DNA of 64,000 bases from the NCBI GenBank assembly GCA_016928025.1, contig JAFGLN010000031.1, forward strand, positions 39,603-103,602. Direction: 5' to 3'. The position numbers and the translations under genes are program-made. The notes beneath the pieces are model-generated. The model saw only the letters and a list, made by a program, of their open reading frames with translations, was not told the origin of the DNA and made no database searches. How positions within the stretch are numbered: position 1 is the first letter of the stretch; each line of letters begins with the position of its first letter. This document shows, in pieces, positions 51,579 through 60,872 of the stretch. This stretch comes from Deltaproteobacteria bacterium. Lineage in GTDB: Bacteria > Desulfobacterota > Syntrophia > Syntrophales > JAFGHS01.

Positions 51579-54500
51579 CTAGAATTCGAAGGTCGGGTAA
51601 TCGACCGGGTTTTGAACGAATTTTTTTAATTTCACCTGACCGTCTTCAAAATGCCATTCGAGCATCATCTTGTCACGCAGGAACAGGGGGCCGATGTCGT
51701 AATTTTCGTTACTGACATGAATATAGATCCGCAATTTCACGGCATTGATGTCCGATACCTGTGCGTCCAGAGGCAGGTGAATCGTTCCCTCGTCGGAATA
51801 AAACTGGAGCAGTTGGTCATAAGAATCCCAGGCCTCCGTATTCCCGTCATAAATAACAACCCGGTCCACCCGAACAAGCGTCTCTCCTCCCGATCCGCCG
51901 GCCCCCACATTAATATCGAGGAAATTAAAGAATCCGCCATCCGCGACGTCCACAAGGGCGCCGATAAGATCGCCGCTCCCGCTGACCAATTCGTCCAAAC
52001 TTGAAAAAGCAATGTCTAAGAGGCTGAAAGACGTGCTGACGCTGTAATAATACCATTTCCAGCCGCTAATCGTCAGCTCCAGGCTGTTGAATTCGGCCTG
52101 ATCACCCGTTTTTTCAAAAGACAAATAGCCGGTGAGATCAAACAAGCCATAGGTGGTGGTTACTTTATAGTTTGATGTAAAAAAAGTGCCCGGGACTTCT
52201 TCAATCTGGTTCCATGCCCCGACTACCCAGTGTCCCAGATCGGTCTCCGATTCCACGATGGGTGTCATGATGATGTCGCCGGTTGATTCAACGCTCGTGT
52301 CTAAATTCAGGCTCAGGGTCACATCCTGATAACCTTCTCTGGTGATACACAGACGGCGTTGGCCGTATGGAATATCTTCGAGAAGGAACAGCCCGTCCGC
52401 GTCAGAGGCGGTTTCAATACGTGTTCCCTGGATCCGGACATTTGCCCCCGACAGATTGGTGCTTCCGGAACGGACCCGACCGCTGAGAGTCGCCCGGGGA
52501 AGCGGGGTTAGTACAATCGTCTTCAGGTTGTTCAGTCCACCCGTAATGGTCAAACCGGTTCCGGTTTTCTCTTCGTAGCCGAAGGCCCGGACTTTGTAAT
52601 TGTAGGCAATGGGCATGAGGTCCTGGATGAATATCCCAGTTTCGTCGCCCCTTGCATCATAGTCGTACCGGTCGACATCATCGAAGATTTCAATGTTGAC
52701 CGGGTTGGGTACGGGATGAAGATTACCTCCGCCGGCATCTTCGAAGTTCAGGGTCAGATCGCCGGGGGGCTCGAGTTCCAGCACCAGACTGGATGGATCA
52801 GGCACGGTGACTTCGTAAGACGTTGTGGGGTATCCGCCCCGGGACAAACGAATGCTGTATTCGCCGGGTTCGAGGACCGTTGCAATCTGACCGTCCGCTC
52901 CGGTGTAACCGGTCAGGACGATGTCCTTGATCTGTCCGCTGTAAGTCCGGACCTGTGCGAGCGGTAACGTGTAATGGACGTAGGCCACCGGAGCGTGCGT
53001 CACCTGATCCTGCACCGACCATAAATAAATTGAAGCGTTGTTGGAATAGATGGGGGTGGAGGCGGGGTAATTGATTTTGGTCCGACATTGATTATTTTCC
53101 GCCCAGGAACCGTCATTAAGACTTAGATCGATTGTCGGATCGGCGTTCAGAAACAGCGGCGTGGGAAGGTGAAATTCAAGCGTTTGGCCGGCACCCGGTG
53201 CCAGCGAATTTACGTCGGCTTGATAAATTTGTCCATTGTGGATCAGGCTCAAAGTTGTGTCTTCAGCCGTGGCTTCGCCCCGATTGAAGACGGTCGTCCG
53301 AATGCCTACTTCGGAATCGAGCAGGGCGTAATCCGGCGACTGTGCCACCTGAGGTACGGCAACCACCAGATCGGTTTGTCCGGAGATAAAGTCTTGACCC
53401 AAATGGAGGCAAACGAGATCGCGTGAAGGATTATCATAAACATAAAAAAAGGTGACCACCCCATTATGGTCAAAGACTTTTCCAAAACAGTTGCTGCGGT
53501 TATACGGGGCTGAGGCCAGGTTCGTCAAAGGGGTCAGGAGCCGGCCGTCCAAATCGAACACGGTGTAGTAGAGGCCGCCCCCGGTAGCAAACGCCAGGCG
53601 TACCGTATCGTTTGCATCAAGCAGAACCGAGTGGTGATTGTCGGTGGTCCCGGGAAAAACCCTCAGGGTCTCGACTGTTTTTTGATTCAGAACCTCCCCG
53701 GAGAAATTGAGGGTTAGAAACTGAAAGTCATCGTATAGGCCTTTAGGGAGTGTTATGACCAGGCCGGTTGGTGCTTCAAGGATTTTTGGCCGCCGGCTGC
53801 CGTAAAGATTGTTCACAGCGGTACTGATATTCTGATCCGCGTCTTTATTTCCCTCCAGTGTCCAGCGGGTGAGGTGGGTTTCGCCGGGGTTTCCATAGAG
53901 GTAATACAGGAGATAGAAGCGGTTTTGAGCGGAACTGTAATGACACTCAAACAGATCGCTGCTCATAAACCCACCCTCAGGAAGAACCGGGTGGGTTTCC
54001 ACCGTGCCCTGATCGTCAAACAACCCATATAAAAGCCCCAAATGCGACCGGGCGGCAAATAGTACCCGCCCATCTTCGGTTCTTGCCGCCCACAGATCCT
54101 TATAATATTCATCGTCCTCTTGCCCTTCTTCCATAATGGTGCGGTTTGTAATGGTCTTGCCGGCACCATCGAACCGGTATTCACGCAGCAATCGCGGATC
54201 ATTGTATTCGGCGTCTGCGGCGATTTCCGAGGTGAGCACGAGAAGCCCGCCGGAGGGTAATGTCACCAGTGCAAAGCAATACAGGTTATCCGCGTCGCTG
54301 GTAGAGACGACTTCGGCCAAAGCGAAAGGGGGGATCAGGGTGCGTCCTTCAAAATTCGTTTTCATGAGATAGAGCATTTTCGATGCTATTTCGGTGTAGC
54401 CGATCCAGTACCCGTCATCGCCCTGAACCACGCGGAGCTGTCTTATCTCAGGATCAGACTCTCCAAAAGTCAGGGGGATCGTATGGGATGAAACGCTGAA

Positions 54501-55151
54501 CGTCCTTGACAATAATGGGGTCAGCCATTGGTTTGGGTCTTCAAAGGCATCCGGGTCATTTGGCGTGATGACTGCCTGCAGGGTGTAATCACCGTAAAGC
54601 TTCACAAGGTTCGAAAAACAATCCATGTCCCGGATTTGATAATGTCCCGCTTGGAACAGGTCGACGGCTGCCAGTGGCGCGACTTCACTGTTACAGCCAG
54701 CCGCTGCGAGATAGATTTTCTCACCCTGAGGATCAAGAATCCAGGCATAGATCAATCCCTGATTCAGGGCGTCATCCCCATCCCAGGAGAGGTCGAAGCG
54801 CATCTCATCGGTTTGATTGTAAATAGGTTCACTGGAGTTCAGCCAGGCATTGAAAACAATCTGCTCGGGACGAAGCCCCGCAATTGTTTGGAATGACGCT
54901 ATGACTTCAGGCAAACCAATGCATTGATCGTCATTCATATCGGCGTCTAAATTAATATTAACAGAGGGGTTTGGACTGATACCCGAACATATTTGAAGTC
55001 CCAAGATGGGATCTGCTAGCGTTATGGACTGATTCCCGTCGATGTCCGCGTTTTTTGCGTACGATCCATTAGTGCAGAGACTTACCCCCCCTGATATCAG
55101 AAGAATCGATAAAAAATGAATCACCCGGTTGGTATGCTTTAATGTTTTCAT
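51579..55151 (-). CDS. large exported multidomain protein with dockerin-like repeats, CARDB and CarboxypepD-reg-like domains
   Basis: An 1190-residue exported protein. A signal peptide (FLSILLISGGVSLCTNGSYA region, residues about 13-32) is followed by two dockerin-like EF-hand segments, DIDGNQSITLADPILGLQ and DADMNDDQCIGLPEVIASF (about 37-95), in which D-x-N/D-x-D calcium ligands are visible. A middle region of repeated beta-strands follows (about 100-590). Then a CARDB-like module (PDYALLDSEVGIRTTVFNRGEA) and at least two carboxypeptidase-regulatory-like modules (TLSGRVRSGSTNLSGANV, DADGLFLLEDIPYGQ). The C-terminal 250 residues are not recognised. It probably binds or assembles at the surface; no cohesin partner lies nearby. 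Confidence 0.82.
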   Translation of the reverse strand: MKTLKHTNRVIHFLSILLISGGVSLCTNGSYAKNADIDGNQSITLADPILGLQICSGISPNPSVNINLDADMNDDQCIGLPEVIASFQTIAGLRPEQIVFNAWLNSSEPIYNQTDEMRFDLSWDGDDALNQGLIYAWILDPQGEKIYLAAAGCNSEVAPLAAVDLFQAGHYQIRDMDCFSNLVKLYGDYTLQAVITPNDPDAFEDPNQWLTPLLSRTFSVSSHTIPLTFGESDPEIRQLRVVQGDDGYWIGYTEIASKMLYLMKTNFEGRTLIPPFALAEVVSTSDADNLYCFALVTLPSGGLLVLTSEIAADAEYNDPRLLREYRFDGAGKTITNRTIMEEGQEDDEYYKDLWAARTEDGRVLFAARSHLGLLYGLFDDQGTVETHPVLPEGGFMSSDLFECHYSSAQNRFYLLYYLYGNPGETHLTRWTLEGNKDADQNISTAVNNLYGSRRPKILEAPTGLVITLPKGLYDDFQFLTLNFSGEVLNQKTVETLRVFPGTTDNHHSVLLDANDTVRLAFATGGGLYYTVFDLDGRLLTPLTNLASAPYNRSNCFGKVFDHNGVVTFFYVYDNPSRDLVCLHLGQDFISGQTDLVVAVPQVAQSPDYALLDSEVGIRTTVFNRGEATAEDTTLSLIHNGQIYQADVNSLAPGAGQTLEFHLPTPLFLNADPTIDLSLNDGSWAENNQCRTKINYPASTPIYSNNASIYLWSVQDQVTHAPVAYVHYTLPLAQVRTYSGQIKDIVLTGYTGADGQIATVLEPGEYSIRLSRGGYPTTSYEVTVPDPSSLVLELEPPGDLTLNFEDAGGGNLHPVPNPVNIEIFDDVDRYDYDARGDETGIFIQDLMPIAYNYKVRAFGYEEKTGTGLTITGGLNNLKTIVLTPLPRATLSGRVRSGSTNLSGANVRIQGTRIETASDADGLFLLEDIPYGQRRLCITREGYQDVTLSLNLDTSVESTGDIIMTPIVESETDLGHWVVGAWNQIEEVPGTFFTSNYKVTTTYGLFDLTGYLSFEKTGDQAEFNSLELTISGWKWYYYSVSTSFSLLDIAFSSLDELVSGSGDLIGALVDVADGGFFNFLDINVGAGGSGGETLVRVDRVVIYDGNTEAWDSYDQLLQFYSDEGTIHLPLDAQVSDINAVKLRIYIHVSNENYDIGPLFLRDKMMLEWHFEDGQVKLKKFVQNPVDYPTFEF

Positions 55152-55289
55152 TTTTCGTCCTATTTCATTTGGCAGATACGAATGCTTAGAATGTTAAACG
55201 GATCATTCTGCATTCATTTATAACGCTGGACGGGAAACAAAAGAACCGGTGACCGTTTGAGGCGGAGGTTCCATCCCCCTTTTGTTTGA

Positions 55290-56483
55290 TTAGGCTTTTT
55301 CTGGAGTTCCGTCAAGCTTGAAAATAAACATGCTCGACAACGCGACTAATAAACCAATGACGAGAATTCCCGCCCGGAAGCTGATCAGGTCACCGGCTAT
55401 TCCCAGCAGGTAGGGCACCAGGCCGCCGCCCAGCATGATCCCCATCGTCAACATGAATCCTGTGGCCATGCCCCTTTCTTCCTGACGGAAAAGCCTTGCC
55501 GTCATCACAAAAGTCAAAGGGAAAAAGCCCGTTACGAAAGTTGCCTGAAAGAAGAGAGCGACAGCGACCCATTTGGTTGAAGCGACGCTCAAGGCTATAG
55601 TGAATAGGCCCGTCAGCAACAGAATGGCGAACATGATTTTCTTGAGATTGAACCAGTCCGCAAGATAGCCGCAGGCGATTGCCACGGCCATGCCTCCCAG
55701 TCGGGAAATGCCGAGGGCGGAATCGGCGTGCCCGATGCTGAGGTGCAGTTCCTTCGTCAGGTAAAGCGGCGCGATGAAGTAAATGCCGATGTTTGATCCC
55801 GCGGCGAATATCCATAGAATGCTTAAGATCCACAAGGACCTGTTCTTCAACACATTTCTGAAAGATTGGCCGCCTGTTGCCTCAATCTTCAATTCATCGC
55901 TGATGAAATGAAACAAAACCGCCAGCATGAGAAATAAGATACCGAAGACGGTGAAAATTTGCCGCCAGTGCAGAAAGCCAAGGAAGAAAAGCGCGAGAAA
56001 AGGCGCGCTGAAGATCCCGATGGGAGCCGCCGAGTCATGGATCGCAATGGATTTGCCCCAGTGCTTTTCGGCAAAATAGTCGGTAATCAGAGGAATGACG
56101 CAGGGCAAATAGGCGCCGGTCGAGATGCCGAAGATCAACGAAAACACGTAAAGGACGGTAAAATTCCCGGCGAAGGGTATGAGCAGAAAAACCAGAGCGG
56201 ATAAAATGAGAGAAGCGAAAATCGTTTTTTTATAGCCGAATCTTCCCCCGTAAATGCCGGCAGAAAAAACGGATAAACCGTAGCCGCCGGAGATAAATAA
56301 AAAGATGCCGCTGGCGCCGGCATGGCTGATGTGAAATTCGTCTTCCATGAGCGGCAAAAGGGGAGAAAATATCATCCTGGCCGTGAAGCTGATGAACCAG
56401 ACGATCCAGAGAAACAGGAGAAACAACAGGGCCGTTCCCCGAAAGTCGGCGTTCCGTTTGGATTGGGTATTTGAATCGTTCAT
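55290..56483 (-). CDS. MFS transporter
   Basis: A 397-residue major-facilitator protein with about 12 hydrophobic helices (LLFLLFLWIVWFISFTARMIF at the N-terminus). GGYGLSVFSAGIYGGRFGYKK is the loop 2-3 signature (G-x3-D/G-R-x-G-x-K). CVIPLITDYFAEKHWGKSIAIHDSAAPIG covers the middle. Relatives include oxalate/formate and organic-acid carriers. It lies at the head of the second catabolic block (49 bases after the NDP-forming synthetase start region on the same strand), so it may import that pathway's acid. Substrate unknown. Confidence 0.9.
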   Translation of the reverse strand: MNDSNTQSKRNADFRGTALLFLLFLWIVWFISFTARMIFSPLLPLMEDEFHISHAGASGIFLFISGGYGLSVFSAGIYGGRFGYKKTIFASLILSALVFLLIPFAGNFTVLYVFSLIFGISTGAYLPCVIPLITDYFAEKHWGKSIAIHDSAAPIGIFSAPFLALFFLGFLHWRQIFTVFGILFLMLAVLFHFISDELKIEATGGQSFRNVLKNRSLWILSILWIFAAGSNIGIYFIAPLYLTKELHLSIGHADSALGISRLGGMAVAIACGYLADWFNLKKIMFAILLLTGLFTIALSVASTKWVAVALFFQATFVTGFFPLTFVMTARLFRQEERGMATGFMLTMGIMLGGGLVPYLLGIAGDLISFRAGILVIGLLVALSSMFIFKLDGTPEKA

Positions 56484-56532
56484 TTTACATCATTAAGAAT
56501 AATATGTGCTCGCGGCGAGTCCGACGGCTGTC

Positions 56533-58011
56533 TTACCCCTTCATTACCTCGCGTCGCTCATAATAACGGTTCACGCGGCTAATGGCGGTGAACGCGTCCG
56601 GAAGGTTCTCGAACGGCAGAATTTTCTTTTCGAGGAATAGCGTCCTTGCTGCGCGCCGCACTTCCTCGATGTCTATATCTTCCTCTCCCTGTACGTTATT
56701 GGGCAACACGAGAACAACAGGCTTTCCCGTCTTTTCCCTGATCTCTTCGGACATTTCGGCGATGCCTACATACGGCGTCGCTTCTTTCATCGGCATGCCG
56801 CCCCTGCGAAACGCCTTATACTGGTAGAGAAGCTGAATCAATATCTGCAAATCGACGGACTCCTCCTCGGCGGCGCTAAAAAGAACTTCACGCAAAATCT
56901 CAGGCGGCACGCCGGGATTGGCAACGTCGATCGGATTAAGCGCGCTGGAGCCGGGCTTCGGCAGCACGGACAGTATTTTTTCCTGCGTTTCTTTTTTCAA
57001 CATCGGCAGATGGATCCCCAAAGCCTCTGCGGTGTCGCAGGCGGTGACGCCAAGTGCCCCGCCGCCTCCTGCTACCGTGATGCCTTTAAACGATCTTTCC
57101 GGCAGCAATGTGAAAGCCAGCGCCGCCTGCGACATTTCCCATGAATTGGCTACCTTCACGGCATTGGCCTGGCTCAATACGGATTCCCAGATCATTCTAC
57201 TGCCGCCCATGGAAGCCGTATGGCTGGCGACGGCTCTGTTCCCGGCCTCCGAAAGACCGCCCTTGTAAATGATGACCGGCTTTTTCATTGCCGTTTTCTT
57301 CAAAGTGTTGAAGAAAGCCGTTCCATCCCCGACGCCTTCGATATACATGCAGATCACTTTTGTGTCGGGGTCCTGCGCAAGATACTGCAGCAGTTCCGCT
57401 TCCCTGAGATCGGCGCCGTTTCCGAAACTCACGACTTTGCTGAATCTCAGGCCGAGCCATTTCCCCGCCTTGATAAAATCGTTGGCCATGCCGCCGCTTT
57501 GCGCCAGAAAGGCGATTGTGCCAGGTTCGTTACAATATTCCGATCCCGGCGGAAGCGTGAGCCCGCTCTTCGGGCAATAGATGCCAAAGCAGTTCGGTCC
57601 GATGACGCGTATTCCCGTTTTGGCGACACGCTTCACGTCGTCTTCCAGAGCCCGCCCCTGTTCGGTTGCCAGTTCCTTGAAGCCGGCAGAGAGAATTTCC
57701 GCCCCGACCGCGCCTTTCTTCCTGAGATCCTCAAGCGCTTTGGGAACAAGCGGTGCCTGCACGGCAATGATCCCGAAGTCGATCTCTCCAGGAATGTCTT
57801 CGATCCTGGGATATATTTTCAAATCGCGAATCGTTCCGCCCTTTGGGTTGACGGGAAAGATTTCGCCTTTGAATCCAAACGTTTGCAAAGCCATCATTGT
57901 GTTGCTTCCGAAGCCGAATCCTTCAGCGGAAACGCCCACAATCGCAACTCTTTGGGGATGGAATATTTTTTCAAAATTAGCGAGATCCTGTGTCGACAAT
58001 GTATTGACCAT
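56533..58011 (-). CDS. NDP-forming acyl-CoA synthetase, alpha-type subunit (CoA-binding, phosphohistidine domains)
   Basis: A 492-residue succinyl-CoA-synthetase-like protein. The N-terminus has the CoA-binding Rossmann domain (RVAIVGVSAEGFGFGSN, IFPVNPKGG). IGPNCFGIYCP and FLAQSGGMANDFI follow. H264 in ASHTASMGG is the phospho-histidine of ADP-forming acetyl-CoA synthetases. The C-terminal flavodoxin-like part is also present, but the ATP-grasp domain is missing, so a separate beta subunit is expected. None is adjacent. It would couple acyl-CoA hydrolysis to ATP synthesis. Convergent with the MFS gene on the same strand; substrate unknown. Confidence 0.9.
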   Translation of the reverse strand: MVNTLSTQDLANFEKIFHPQRVAIVGVSAEGFGFGSNTMMALQTFGFKGEIFPVNPKGGTIRDLKIYPRIEDIPGEIDFGIIAVQAPLVPKALEDLRKKGAVGAEILSAGFKELATEQGRALEDDVKRVAKTGIRVIGPNCFGIYCPKSGLTLPPGSEYCNEPGTIAFLAQSGGMANDFIKAGKWLGLRFSKVVSFGNGADLREAELLQYLAQDPDTKVICMYIEGVGDGTAFFNTLKKTAMKKPVIIYKGGLSEAGNRAVASHTASMGGSRMIWESVLSQANAVKVANSWEMSQAALAFTLLPERSFKGITVAGGGGALGVTACDTAEALGIHLPMLKKETQEKILSVLPKPGSSALNPIDVANPGVPPEILREVLFSAAEEESVDLQILIQLLYQYKAFRRGGMPMKEATPYVGIAEMSEEIREKTGKPVVLVLPNNVQGEEDIDIEEVRRAARTLFLEKKILPFENLPDAFTAISRVNRYYERREVMKG

Positions 58012-58157
58012 TTTTACTGCTCCTTTTTTATGTTATCGATATTTTCTGACGCTTTGAGCGTGCATGCTTTTGATGAACCGTACCTCTTGTCCCAAAAGAG
58101 CCCGGTGCTACGTTCTCATTGCAATTTCGAAACTGTTTGTCAAAGGAAAATTGAAAG

Positions 58158-58490
58158 ATGCGGAGACGGGAAAGCGAGCAGGACTTTCCCGCCCTGGAAT
58201 GGTCGGCTGCCATGTGTTCGCACATCCCCAATAAAGGCGAGCAGATGGTGCGTTACTATGGCCGCTATAGCAACATCGCCCGAGGAAAACGGCAGAAGGA
58301 AAATGGCGATGATAGGATCCCCCGCATTCTCGAACCGGAGGGGGATATTAAAACCTGACGCCGGAATTGGGCGCGGCTTATCCAAAAATATATGAAGTGG
58401 CCCCTTTGATCTGTTCGAAGGGCAAGAGCGCTATGCATGTCATCAGCAGCATCGAAGCTCCCGCTATCATCGCAGAAATCTCTGGAGCAA
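58158..58490 (+). mobile_element. decayed IS91-type (Y2/PF04986) transposase C-terminal remnant
   Basis: A 66-codon frame (58158-58358) reads FPALEWSAAMCSHIPNKG, then EQMVRYYGRYSNIARGKRQK, and ends ILEPEGDIKT. The next frame, RRNWARLIQK then KIYEVAPLICS...MHVISSIEAPAII (about 58360-58490), continues in other phases. Together they match the conserved end of IS91/ISCR-like transposases, with frameshifts, a lost second Cys and no N-terminal half. It is therefore a dead fragment. The rest of the 58012-58697 gap holds nothing else recognised; the AGGGAGG at about 58685 belongs to the next gene. Confidence 0.8.
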
Positions 58491-58697
58491 ATGTTGCGGC
58501 AAACCGGCCAAAAAGCAGCCGGTACGCGGCAGCAATGACAGAACATTCTTTAGCATCCGCGACGGAATTTCATTTTGATGAATCGCTTACATTTTCGCTG
58601 TTGAAAAATGATGCCGCCCTTTTTACTTCTGGACATTGTTGAAACGGTTGCAGTACTATTCATTTCTTAGCAGTGACAAATCTTAGGGAGGTTCTTT

Positions 58698-59285
58698 ATG
58701 AGCAATGATAATACAAGAAAAAATGGATTGACCGCGCCCGTTGTGGGAAGAGTTTCCTGGGAGGAGATGAAAGCGGATCTTTCAAGACTCTCCAAGGAAG
58801 AATTGGCCGAAATGGTCAACATGTGGGTGAGAAACTATTGGACGCTGCAAAGTTACTGGATGGTTTTTACAGAAAGGGATTTCGGCTTTGAAGCGGCGGC
58901 AAGATTTGATCAGGAAGTCTGGGATAAACTGGCGCCGGCGCAGGCAGGCCGCCTCAAGAAGCTTCTCCAGCTGGGGAACGACACGGCAGCGTTGGCTGTC
59001 GCTTTAAAGTACACCGCGGCGCAATGGGCCGGCGCCGGCTTCGACTGGCAGTTTACGGAAATCAGCGAAAAGAGGCTTACCATGGAAGTCAACAAATGCC
59101 CCATGGGAACTTACAGAGACAGCCTGGGATTGGAGCGTCTGCCCTGCAAATTAGGCTCGGACAGCCTTTACCGTGCGCTGGCGAAAACAGTCAATCCTGA
59201 ATTCGATGTCGTCTGCCTGCACGCCCACCCCGACCCAAAAATCGAAGGCGTGATGTGCCGGTGGGAATTCACGCTGAATGATTGA
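58698..59285 (+). CDS. DUF6125-like protein
   Basis: A 195-residue soluble protein. WEEMKADLSRLSKEELAEMVNMWVRNYWTLQSYW and ERDFGFEAAARFDQEVWDKLAP resemble the DUF6125 family, which is related in fold to L-2-amino-thiazoline-4-carboxylate hydrolase-like proteins (from memory). The C-terminal half includes VNKCPMGTYRDSLGL and DVVCLHAHPDP, with Cys and His residues that could bind metal or a small molecule. GGGAGG lies before the ATG. It precedes the APC permease by 228 bases on the same strand. No enzymatic activity can be assigned. Confidence 0.75.
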   Translation: MSNDNTRKNGLTAPVVGRVSWEEMKADLSRLSKEELAEMVNMWVRNYWTLQSYWMVFTERDFGFEAAARFDQEVWDKLAPAQAGRLKKLLQLGNDTAALAVALKYTAAQWAGAGFDWQFTEISEKRLTMEVNKCPMGTYRDSLGLERLPCKLGSDSLYRALAKTVNPEFDVVCLHAHPDPKIEGVMCRWEFTLND

Positions 59286-59371
59286 TATTGCCGTTTTTTT
59301 TCCATCAACGATGCGGCAAAGAACAATTGATATCTTCAAAGAATTCGTTTAAGAGGAGAGACAAAGGTCTA

Positions 59372-59392
59372 TTGAGGCCCGGGGCGCCTCAA
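59372..59392. terminator. small hairpin between the DUF6125-like gene and the permease
   Basis: TTGAGGC (59372-59378) and GCCTCAA (59386-59392) pair perfectly around a 7-base loop; no T-run follows. It is a weak terminator or processing-site candidate within the 228-base gap. Confidence 0.4.
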
Positions 59393-59513
59393 ACACATTT
59401 GTGTCAACGGATCACAAGCGGCACAATTTGTCATCCGGTTTTCAAACCTCGTGTTTTCACATCGTCTGCTTCACCAATTTCTTTCACAGAAATATATATA
59501 AGGAGGAAGTAAC

Positions 59514-60809
59514 GTGGAACAAAACACAAACAACCTGAAACGCGGCTTGACTCTCGTAACGCTCTTCACACTTTTAACCGGCGCCATGGTGGGGATGGCC
59601 TGGGCGGTCTTGGCGAACTCTTTCATGGACAGAAGCGGACCCGCGGGAATGATCGGCCTCGCCCTGGCAGCGGTCTTCACGCTTTTCGTCGGGCTATGTT
59701 TTGCAGAACTGTGCTCTATGATGCCCGTGGCGGGGGGCGCATATATTTATGTACGCAGGTCCATGAATAAGTTCGCCGGATTCATTACCGGCTGGCTTTT
59801 AGTGCTGGCATACGCGGCCATGATGCCGGGCGAATGCATCATCATCGGAAAGCTGGTGTCCGGCATCTTTCCCGGCGTGCCTGTGGCATGGATCGGCGTA
59901 GGCGCAGCCGTCATTTTCACGTCCATCAATCTCATCGGCATCACCTTCTCTGCCATCCTACAGCTCGTGCTGACTCTAATTCTCTTCGGCGGCATATTCG
60001 CTTACGCCCTTCCGGGAATCGCCAGCCTGCAAATAGAGAATTTCGCACCTTTCTTCGGAAGGGGCGCGGCAGGAGTATTCCTCATGGTGCCTATTTATTT
60101 CCTCGGATTCATGGGATATGACATCCTTCCTCAGGCGGCACAGGAAGTGAATGCGCCGATTCGCAAAATGGTCTTCGTTATTCCGATGTCCATCTTCTTT
60201 GTCTTCATCGCCTACCTTGTCGTCGGCATCGCCAACGCCGGCGTCGTCCCTTGGGAACAGCTTGCAAAAAATACCGACCCCGTACCCATTAATTTCATCG
60301 CAACCAAACTTCTCGGTCCATCCGGCGCAACGATCGTCATTCTTGCCGGGCTGGCCGGTCTCGTCACAACCCTGAACGGCTTCGTCGTCGGCGCCTCCAG
60401 GCTGATGATGGCGATGGCGAGGGACCATGAACTTCCGTCGGTCTTTGCCAATGTCAACAAGCGATTCGGCGTGCCTCATTGGGCCATTATTTTCGTGGGG
60501 ATATTGGGCATCATCGGCAGCTTTGTACCGAAACTGATCGTTTTATTCGATACGGCGGCGTCCGCAGTACTGATCACTTATATGATGACGGCCGTAGCCG
60601 TTATGATGCTTAGAAGAAGAGAACCCGACGCAGAGCGCCCGTACAGAATGCCGGGCGGTGCAATTATTCCTATTTTGGCTCTCATCGGTACGGTGCCTAC
60701 TTTCTTACTGTCCCTGGCAATTTTGACGATGGAAGCCCGTATTGTTTTTGTGGCTTGGATTATAATAGGCGTGCTTTATTATTGGATCTTCCGTCGAAGA
60801 AAAACTTGA
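59514..60809 (+). CDS. APC-superfamily amino-acid/organic-acid permease
   Basis: A 431-residue membrane protein with about 12 helices of the APC (amino acid-polyamine-organocation) fold. Helix 1 has the GAMVGMAWAVLANSF unwound G-x-G region, and FCAELCSMMPVAGGAYIYVRRSM and the YDILPQAAQEVNAPIRKM loop are typical. The start is GTG at 59514 because AGGAGGAAGTAAC lies directly upstream. It lies 63 bases before the CaiB/BaiF gene, so it may import the acid or amino acid that the following enzymes use. Substrate unknown. Confidence 0.88.
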   Translation: MEQNTNNLKRGLTLVTLFTLLTGAMVGMAWAVLANSFMDRSGPAGMIGLALAAVFTLFVGLCFAELCSMMPVAGGAYIYVRRSMNKFAGFITGWLLVLAYAAMMPGECIIIGKLVSGIFPGVPVAWIGVGAAVIFTSINLIGITFSAILQLVLTLILFGGIFAYALPGIASLQIENFAPFFGRGAAGVFLMVPIYFLGFMGYDILPQAAQEVNAPIRKMVFVIPMSIFFVFIAYLVVGIANAGVVPWEQLAKNTDPVPINFIATKLLGPSGATIVILAGLAGLVTTLNGFVVGASRLMMAMARDHELPSVFANVNKRFGVPHWAIIFVGILGIIGSFVPKLIVLFDTAASAVLITYMMTAVAVMMLRRREPDAERPYRMPGGAIIPILALIGTVPTFLLSLAILTMEARIVFVAWIIIGVLYYWIFRRRKT

Positions 60810-60872
60810 CCTCAATCGAAACATGGACCAACCGCGGCAGATGGAAAAAGCTGCCGCCCAGAGAGGTGTTAA

